This document shows positions 56,771 through 64,000 of a stretch of 64,000 nt of DNA, piece after piece. Positions within the stretch are counted from its first letter, which is position 1. Each line of letters starts with the position of its first letter. The DNA comes from Buddleja alternifolia (lineage: Eukaryota > Streptophyta > Magnoliopsida > Lamiales > Scrophulariaceae). Made by a program: the position numbers and the translations under genes. The notes under the pieces were generated by a model. That model saw only the letters and a program-made list of their open reading frames with translations, had not been told where the DNA came from and ran no database searches. The stretch covers positions 2,805,001 to 2,869,000 of the forward strand of contig CM033403.1 in the NCBI GenBank assembly GCA_019426215.1, given 5' to 3'.

Positions 56771-57591
56771 ATGACTAGTTAGGTGTCATCCACATCCTAT
56801 AGTTCCTCCCATTGCCTTATGAGACAAACCTAAGGAGTCGCGCGTTAAGGAATAGCAATGGAAAAATAAAGGGAATTATTTAAAGGGAAAACTTGTAATT
56901 AATTGCTCATTAGATGAGATAATTAATTTAAAGATAAGATTAATTATTAATTAATTTCTTGAAGAAATAAATTAATGAATTAATTATCTAATTATTATTT
57001 GATTAGAATAATTAATTGATTTATTTATCGGACAAATAAATAATTAATGAAATAATTAAGTAAAAAGCAAATGGCACAAAACCATAGACTAAATAGTGGT
57101 TCAATTGGACGTCTATATCAGCAAGTTGGGCGTCCATGTAGGCGCGCAACATAAGGGTGTTTGGCTTTGCTTGGTCATTAAGTCAAGTGATATATATTTG
57201 ATTCACTTGTGACTTCTTGACCTAAGCAATATCATAACCTCATAAGTTTTCAAGAAAAATAATTCTCTCACTCTCTTCTCTGTCTAGCCGTTGCCTACCC
57301 AGAGGAAAAAGGAAGAGTTCTTCGTCTTGCTTTCCGCGTGATTATTTAGAGACAAGATTAAAGGTAACGGATTTTCGAAAAAGGAATAAGATTTCAAGAG
57401 TAGCTGTCAGTTTCGAAATCGAATGTAACGTGAAATCTTTAACCACTTCGCTATGAAAAGTAAGTTTTTCGATTCGATGATTTAAATATGCAATATAGAG
57501 ATGACCACATGGGAATTTTATGTTTTCCGCTGCATTTTAATTTTGATTATAACGTTTATTGTTGTGACAAAATAAAAATTCTTTTCACTAA
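56765..57591 (+). repeat. Diverged copia LTR fragment
   Basis: It is related to the copia 1 LTR from about 27370 onward: ACATGACTAGTTAGGTGTCA versus ACGTGACTGGCTAGGTGTTA, GAGTCGCG, TTAATTATTAATTAATTTC, CTAAATAGTGGTTCAATTGG and the closing TCTAGCC part. Identity looks well below that between the other LTRs of the family. The first portion is missing. CACTA element 3 interrupts its downstream end. It could belong to the same lost element as the integrase fragment at 55655. Confidence 0.65.
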
Positions 57592-57810
57592 CATTACTAC
57601 AGAAATGACCTATTAAAGCGGTTATTTTTGGCCAATTACAGCGATTTTTAACCGCTGTAATAGGTACCGCTGTAATAGATACCTATTACAGCGGTTATTT
57701 TTATAACCGCTATTAAAAAAAAAAAATTTTTTTTTTTAAGGAGCCTATTACAGCGGTTTAGGAAAAAACCGCTGTAATAGGCCTCTTAAAAAAAAAAAAA
57801 ATTTTTTTTG

Positions 57811-58020
57811 ACCGTGTTGGAATGACACGAAATTCACACGGTCATAGGAAAACGGCATTCTAAACAAAACGCAAGACAAAGTCTTGCGATCTCGTGATTT
57901 TAGCTATCCGAGATCGTTTAAGGCCTCAAATACGCGTTTTATTACAAAAATACAAATATTTGCGTTTTGTTCGGAATGCCGTTTCGCTATGACCGTGCGA
58001 ATTTCGTGTCATTCCGATAC
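57811..58020. repeat. Foldback inside CACTA element 3
   Basis: The left arm is complete (GGAATGACACGAAATT, AACAAAACGCAAG, ATCCGAGATCG, AATACGCG). The right arm keeps only the outer part (TTGCGTTTTGTTCGGAATGCC to GTGTCATTCC). Part of the inner right arm has been deleted, so the hairpin has a large asymmetric loop. Confidence 0.85.
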
Positions 58021-58293
58021 ATCAACATTTCAACAGAGAAATATTTTTATAAATACAAAAATATACATACACAAATATACATATACACCCACATATACAA
58101 AAAATAAATATACCCACACATATAGGTGGTGTCGGCGGCGTTGATGGAGGTGGTAGTGTCGGCGGCGTTAGTGAGAGAGAGAGAGAGGAGTGAGAGATAA
58201 AGAGGAAATGAAGAAGATGAAATTTGAAATTTCAAAATGAAGAAGAGAAAGAGGAGTGAGAGATATAAAGAGGATTTTTATTTTCGGTCAAAG

Positions 58294-59200
58294 CCTATTA
58301 TAGCGGTTCTTCTCAGAACTGCTGTAATAGGTCCGGAAAGTTTTGGGCGGGAAAAATGGGGGGGAATTTTTTTTAAATATTTTCACCTATTACAGCGGTT
58401 CTTTGAAGAACCGCTATAATAGTTCGTTTTTTTTTTTTTTTTTAGGTCCGGAAAATTTTGGGCGGGAAAAATGGGAGGGAATTTTTTTTAAATATTTTCA
58501 CCTATTACAGCGGTTCTTTGAAGAACCGCTGTAATAGTTCGTTTATTTTTTTTTTTTTTAGGTCCGAAAAATTTTGGGCGGGAAAAATGGGGGGAATTTT
58601 TTTTTAAATATTTTCACCTATTACAGCGGTTCTTTGAAGAACCGCTGTAATAGGTCGTTTTTTTTTTTTTTTAGGTCCGAAAAATTTTGGGCGGGAAAAA
58701 TGGGGGGGAATATTTTTTAAATATTTTCACCTATTACAGCGGTTCTTTGAAGAACCGCTGTAATAGGTCTTTGATTTTTTTTTTAGGTCCGAAAAATTTT
58801 GAGCGGGAAAAATGGGGGCTGAATTTTTTTTAAATATTTTCACCTATTACAGCGGTTTTTTATCGAACCGCTATAATAGGCCGCTCGAAATTAAAAAAAA
58901 AAAACATTTTATAGCGGTTCGTTTTGGAACCGCTATAACTGGGAAGCTGTTATAGCGGTTCGGTACCGAACCGCTATAAAAAAATTTTTTTATTTTTTTT
59001 ATTTTGATCGGCCCTATTATAGCGGTTTTCGAACGAACCGCTATAATAGGTTTCGGCCTATTATAGCGGTTCGATAAAAAACCGCTGTAATAGGTACCCG
59101 GTTAATATCCATTATAACGGTTCACTTATAAACCGCTGTAATAAGGCTCTCCGTTCAGCGGTTTTCAAAAAACCGCTGTAAAATGTGCGCTGTAACAGGC
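58294..59200. repeat. Expanded hairpin array of CACTA element 3
   Basis: Palindromes starting CCTATTACAGCGG lie at 58294, 58386, 58501, 58617, 58730 and 58843. From the second one on they repeat every 113-116 bp with a shared spacer (GGGCGGGAAAAATGGGG, TTTAAATATTTTCA). Further, less regular hairpins (TATAGCGGTTCG versions) continue to about 59190. The repeat is a tandem amplification of hairpin plus spacer. Confidence 0.9.
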
Positions 59201-59216
59201 CTTTTCTGTACTAGTG

Positions 59217-60006
59217 TAAAAAATTATAATTAGTGACAAGTTTTATATTATCATTTGACATTTTGTCATTAATGACTTAGGCTTGTAATTATTTAGAGAC
59301 TTGATGTTTTTATTGCAACTGGCTTGGCTACTGGATTTATCTCTAACATTGAGAAGAATCACTAGTCAGCAATGAAATGAATTTTTCTATATCTGTGACG
59401 TATTGCATTACCAATTTAGGCAAAATTACTTTTTTCATACATTATCTTGACGTGTTCGTCATTTTGGTACTTTAATGTTGGGGGGGGGGTGACAATTTAG
59501 GTACAATAATGATACAAAATTGGCCTGAAAATAAAAAATTGACTGGAAATTGTCACATGCTATGCATATGACATCAAAATTTGGGGATCTTTCTAATTTT
59601 GGAGGGTAAATTGATGATGTGGCATCCAACTAGACAATAAATTGGTGACATAACATCCAATTGGATAAAGTTTAAAAATTTTTGCTCCAATTGTGGACTG
59701 AACCCATGACCTTTGAACTAAAATTTAGCACTCCAACACTACACCATATGCCATCATGTGTTTTCATTTGGTTAATTATATTTATAAGAGTATCACAATC
59801 TATAACCTATCATTATCAATATTTTTCTCCAAAGTAATTTTCATTTTAACATAAAAACATATCCTTAAAAATATTGTGATAAAATATATTAAAATAAAAA
59901 ATACATATAAACATTTTAAAACAAATATTATATCTAAGTATTTAATAATTTTTTTAAATTAATATTTATATACATTAATTATTATTAATATGTTTTAGTT
60001 AATACA
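59217..60006. other. AT-rich stretch without a recognised gene
   Basis: No ORF of note. It includes a G run near 59480-59490 and a tRNA-like module on the minus strand (59690-59750). It is the sequence into which SIRE C inserted; I cannot assign it to a family. Confidence 0.5.
59690..59750 (-). other. tRNA-Gln-like module, possible SINE or tRNA relic
   Basis: The minus strand reads ATATGGTGTAGTGTTGG (A-box-like, near 59746) and GGTCATGGGTTCAGTCC (B-box-like, 59705-59695), about 41 nt apart, close to the spacing in tRNAs. The pieces resemble plant tRNA-Gln in the D and T arms. The acceptor stem does not pair and no anticodon arm forms cleanly, so it is not a functional tRNA. Confidence 0.4.
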
Positions 60007-61801
60007 TGTTAGGAATTTCATGTTAGATGTTTTGATGATGACAATTAGGATTTTATGTTAGACCTCAAAAAGAATGTAAGTATAAGCTTTCATAGAATAA
60101 TTGTATAAGCGTCTGAAAGCTTATTTATTTTTACTAGGCTTGTAATTTTTATCTTGATAGAAAGTATGTGATACCAAATCACTAATAGAGTTCTGAGCTA
60201 GTCTATTAAGTGATAAAGTTGAAGATCAGCGTCCAAAGTCAAAGTGAAGATGAAGATTTGTTCCGAGCGTCCGTCAAACACTAAAGAACTGTTTCAAGAT
60301 TTATGAATCAAGTGCTCAAGATATTTGTGAATTTTAGACTAAGTATTTGACACCAAATCAATGATGGAATTCTAGGTGAGTCTATCAAAGATGAAGTTGA
60401 AGATCAGCGTCTAAAAGTCAAGAGAAGACAAGGACTTGTCCTAAGCATCTGCAAGCGCTTAAAGACTCTTTCTGGGCCTTTAGTATCAAGCGATCAAGCG
60501 TTCAGCATTCAGATTCTCCGGCAGATAAAACCCAAGTTATTAAGGACTTAAATGCAATCATTAACGGATATTTATTTCCAACTGGAAATAAATTCGGAAT
60601 GCATTAAAAGCCGGATAAGTGCATTAAAATATACGCACTATAACTTATGGGCAAGCCACCTTTTTGACAAGACTGTCGGATTTAGGAAATCAAGAACATG
60701 CCTGACCAATTTAAAATAGCCAAAAATCAGGAATGTCAAAAACAAGGAATGTTTTTGAGAGACGTGCTCCTAATTGTGTCCAACGGACAAAATCCCAAGA
60801 AACCTATAAATATTCTCTCTAGCAAAAACACTAAAAAGGAGATACAACAAAGATATTGACCAAGATACACATATGAATATTCACACATTTTTGTATATAG
60901 AAAAATATACAAAAAGACACAAGAAAAGGGTCTAAACTCTGCTGAAAAAAAAGCTTACAAATCTCATAGCCAAAATCCTTTTAACCTTTTACAATCTTTC
61001 CAAAAGACTTCACCAATATCTCAAACATCTTTTTCAGAAGAACCCTGCACTACTATTGAGATATTTCATGTTGTTTGAACTTCCCAAAAACAAACAAACC
61101 CGACCCTCAACATCTTTCATCTGAGTGAGAAAGTTTGTTGATTTTACAAGCAGTATTTTTGCGTAAAAGAAGTTTGTTGAAGAAGATCTCTATTGAAGCT
61201 GAAGTTTGTGTGATCAAGGAGTTTCGAGATCAGAGGAGTACTGGCGTTATTTTTGGGTGAAAGAAGCAAGAGGATAGAAGTGACTTGTAGCAGAAATCTG
61301 TGTGACCTAGGAGCTCAAGCCATCAATATCCACCTTACCTCTATTTTATAGAAGTCTCTGTGTGACTCTTCGATAATCAACGTAGTGGAATTCCTCCAAG
61401 TAAAAAGGAGAAGAAGGACGTAGCTGGGATTACATCACCCAGTGAACCTCACAATAGCTTGTGTCATTTATTGTTTTATTGCTATACTTTACATTTGCAT
61501 ATTACATCTTTAAAAAGTATTTAAAACGGTTAAGCGACTAATTGATTAAAACGAACGCTAAGCTATAAAATTATTTCTGCTGTGCTAACCCTGATTAAGT
61601 GATTGAAGCATTACCCTACTTTGGTGACTGTTGAAATTGCTAAGTCTAAGTTATCTTATCCAAGCGCCTGACCTAGCGCTTAAGCTTTCCAAGCGTTCAA
61701 AATACTTCAAAAGATACGAATTTTTAATAGTCGAAAAAGACTTCAGGGTCTATTCAACCCCCCCCCCCTTAGACCCTTTCGTATGCCACTTAGGACCAAC
61801 T
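60007..61801 (+). repeat. SIRE C 5' LTR
   Basis: About 1795 bp, beginning TGTTAGGAATTTCATG and ending near GGACCAACT, where other copies end CCAACA. A TATA box TATAAATA lies at 60805-60812. A C run lies at about 61757-61768. Three short repeated blocks (GAAGATCAGCGTC near 60222 and 60399, and an AAGACAAGGACTTGTCC-type part) suggest internal duplication in the upstream half. Confidence 0.9.
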
Positions 61802-61803
61802 AG

Positions 61804-61814
61804 TGGTATCAGAG
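61804..61814 (+). other. Primer-binding site of SIRE C
   Basis: TGGTATCAGAG, initiator tRNA-Met type, two to three bases after the LTR. Confidence 0.85.
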
Positions 61815-61910
61815 TGGTTGAAGTTGAAACCTAAGCGTTTCTGAGCGTAACTGCTTGTTTAGATCCATTTTTCTAAACTTAGTCGCTTTAATTTTCTTTT
61901 ATCTCATATC

Positions 61911-64000
61911 ATGGCTTTTAACAAGATGCCAAAGTTGATTGAGTCAAACTATAACTCATAGAAACTTAGAGCATTTGCTTATTTATGTTCTTGTGATAAA
62001 GAGATGTGTGATGCGATTACAGATGGCCCCATTAAAATCATGAAAGCGAGCACCTGGAGCAACTGAAGCTACTCCAGATGGTTACGTCGAGAAGCCAAAG
62101 TTAGAATGGATGCCAGAAGATCGAAAAAGAGCTAACTTAGACAATGTTGGACGAAGCGCTCTATACTCAGCACTAATAGATAATGAAGGATTATTCAACA
62201 AAATCAAGTTATGCAAAACATCAAAACAAATATGGGATAAATTGGCTACTGTGTTTGAAGGTTCAACACAAATGAGGGAAAACAAGCTCTCAATAGTCAT
62301 GCAAAGATTTTAGCAGTTTAAGATGATGCCCAATGAGACGCTAGACCAATTGGATGTGAGATTTACACCGCTTATTACAGAGTTAGCATCACTGGACAAA
62401 GAGTTGACCAACAAGGAAATGGTCACTAAAATATTCAGAAGTCTTCCAAGCAAGTACCTAGTAAAGACTGTTGCCATGAGAGAATCACAAACATTGGAGA
62501 AGATAACTCCAGAGCATGTATTTTCGGAGTTAAGAGCTTTTTAGTTCGAATTGGGTGAAGTCAACGACAGATTCACTTCAGCGACTGAATCCGGAGCTTT
62601 AATCGCTAGCATCAAAAACAAGAGAAAATCAGTCAGTAAGGTGAAAGCAACAGAATCAAGCGAGGATATGGACATGGCTTTGTTAGTCAAGAAATTCAAG
62701 AAATTTCTAAGATATGAAAGGAAAAACACTACTGGACAAACCTCATTTCAAACCCCTCCTCCTGCACCACCGCCTCAGTATCAAGCGCCAGTGTATTCTG
62801 CTCCTCAACCACCAGCGCCAATTCAATATCAAGCGACTCCATCACCGAATCAGAATCTCTCAGCGCCATATGTTTCCAAAAGGTTAACAACTGAACAGAA
62901 AATGAAAACTAATCTTTGTTACAACTGCAGGAAACCAGGGCACTTCCAAGTTAATTGCCCTTATCCAAATATGTCTAAGCCCACAAAGCAACATCATGCG
63001 GATAGAAACCAATTCAGGAGCAACCTTGGGCAACAAGGCTTGCTAGCAGAATCTGAACCACTCTACACACCTGAAGAGGACATGGAATCATCAGATGAAA
63101 GCAGTGATGATGAGCCATCAAGCGACTCAGCGTTCATTTGTCTCATGGCGAGAGATGATGAAGCGTCTGAAGACTCGCTATCTGAGGTAACCACTGAATT
63201 ATCTCATCCTCTTTCTTATGATGAATTACTTGACAAAGTAAAAGAATATTATAAAGACTGTCAAGATGCCGCCAAGTTATATCAAAATCACTATAATACT
63301 ATTTCAGTGCTTAAAGGTGATAACGTGACACTCAAGGCAGAGTTGCAAGTTCAGCAACAATGCATTGAGAAGAACCAATCGCTTGAGAGTGAAATTACTC
63401 AATTAAAAAGTGATATTGATATAATAGTCAAGAGAGAAGCTGAAGTGATCGCTAAACTTGCCAAATCAAAGCAGCTTATCTCATCATTATCAAAAGCATC
63501 AAGAAAGCTAGATAATGTGACTGAAATCACCAGACTATTTGGTGAAAAGACCGGTTTAGGTTGTGATAAATTTGGTCCTAAATCCAAAGTGTCTAAGGTT
63601 ATGGCAACCAACAAAGGGAAAGGTGTAGCCTTTGTTGAGAAAAGTTCAAATAGTCAAACACTGAATGAACCCAAATGCAATGGTACGAGGCCAAATGAGA
63701 AAGTCAATAATGACTCAGGAAAAGGAAAGACAAAAGTGAATGATTCACAAAAGAGGGTCTATCTAAATGCTCAAAAGGTTAAGGAGAAACCTTTTACAAG
63801 TAAATCAAATGCTAAGCGTCTAGCACCAAAAGTGCATCCTAAGCCAGTGCCAAGGAAATACCAATGTCAATATCCACAACGATCTAGATCATATCATCGA
63901 TACTATGATAATTATATTTATGACTGTGATTATTACTATAATCAAGGATATTATTATACGCCTAAAAGCACACACAACACAAACCGAAATCCAAGAAGGC
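61911..64000 (+). pseudogene. SIRE C gag, incomplete at window edge
   Basis: It starts at ATG 61911 (MAFNKMPKLIESNYNS). It contains a UBN2-type gag core (IWDKLATVFEGSTQM, LDQLDVRFTPLITELA), a proline-rich hinge, zinc knuckle CYNCRKPGHFQVNC (about 62919-62960), an acidic patch, coiled coil (63230-63520), lysine-rich region and a tyrosine-rich tail (SYHRYYDNY, DYYYNQGYYY). Stops, all TAG, lie at 61960-61962 (expected Trp), 62311-62313 and 62542-62544 (expected Glu at both). A one-base frameshift lies near 62046. Downstream of 62545 the frame is open to near the edge, with another shift at the very end. Confidence 0.85.

Larger units (their letters stand above)
57592..59216 (+). mobile_element. 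CACTA element 3, non-autonomous, both ends present
   Basis: 1625 bp from CATTACTACAGAAATGACC (one base off the canonical CACTA) to CTGTACTAGTG, flanked by TAA (57589-57591, 59217-59219). It shares the layout of elements 1 and 2: hairpins, foldback with a shortened right arm (57811-58020), short minisatellite, GGCGGC/GAGA stretch, then an expanded hairpin array. No transposase. Confidence 0.9.
60007..64000 (+). mobile_element. SIRE-like copia element C, left part
   Basis: It starts with a 5' LTR, primer site and gag, and runs off the right edge. The sequence matches SIRE A and B. Gag contains three in-frame TAG codons and one frameshift, so this copy is not coding-competent as read. Confidence 0.9.

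Noticed and set aside
58294..59200. Regularly spaced palindromes resembling a CRISPR array
   Set aside because: The spacers are repeats of each other, the arrays lie inside CACTA elements with clear termini, and this is a plant genome.

Overview
This window is repeat-only DNA from a flowering plant, most likely a eudicot with a large, transposon-rich genome. No host gene, rRNA or intact tRNA is visible. The evidence for a plant is three families read directly from the sequence: Athila-type Ty3/gypsy elements (tRNA-Asp-type primer site, one long gag-pol frame, extra 3' ORF), Ty1/copia elements of two kinds (a Tnt1-94-like one, and a SIRE/Maximus-like one with an env-position ORF), and CACTA (En/Spm) DNA transposons. 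The species cannot be named from what is here.

The left 38.5 kb is a nest of insertions whose order can be read from target-site duplications (TSDs). A plus-strand SIRE-like element (A) runs off the left edge and ends with its 3' LTR at 36997-38536. Its env-position ORF (1147-1272 continuing at 36111) is split by copia element 1 (1273-36105, TSD CAAGC). The 5' LTR of copia 1 is split by an outer minus-strand Athila (1442-26629, TSD GATCC). That Athila carries two further insertions: a solo Athila LTR in its own left LTR (2085-3812, TSD CTCAA), and a young, nearly complete plus-strand Athila (10836-23667, TSD GTGGC) in its gag. The two LTRs of the inner Athila differ at only two places that I can see. 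SIRE A itself appears to sit in the 3' LTR of a second, minus-strand SIRE (B).

From 38537 to about 55654 lies SIRE B on the minus strand: LTR stub, polypurine tract, decayed env-position ORF, spacer, RNase H/RT, integrase, protease, gag and a 5' LTR remnant. It is interrupted by a larger CACTA element carrying remnants of a Ulp1-type (C48) cysteine protease gene (about 42128-45468), by a 1.56-kb non-autonomous CACTA in the RT region (48731-50291, TSD AAT), and by a solo LTR of the copia 1 family (51816-53574, TSD ATAGT).

From 55655 to 60006 is a graveyard of short fragments: a copia integrase piece, a minus-strand chromovirus integrase piece, a diverged copia LTR, another non-autonomous CACTA (57592-59216, TSD TAA) and an AT-rich stretch with a tRNA-Gln-like module. 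A third SIRE (C) begins at 60007 on the plus strand and runs off the right edge within gag.

The element with the best claim to recent activity is the inner Athila. The least explained structures are those of the CACTA family (regularly spaced hairpins with the core ACAGCGGTT, and a conserved foldback of about 280 bp) and the paired hairpin-plus-purine-tract modules of Athila.
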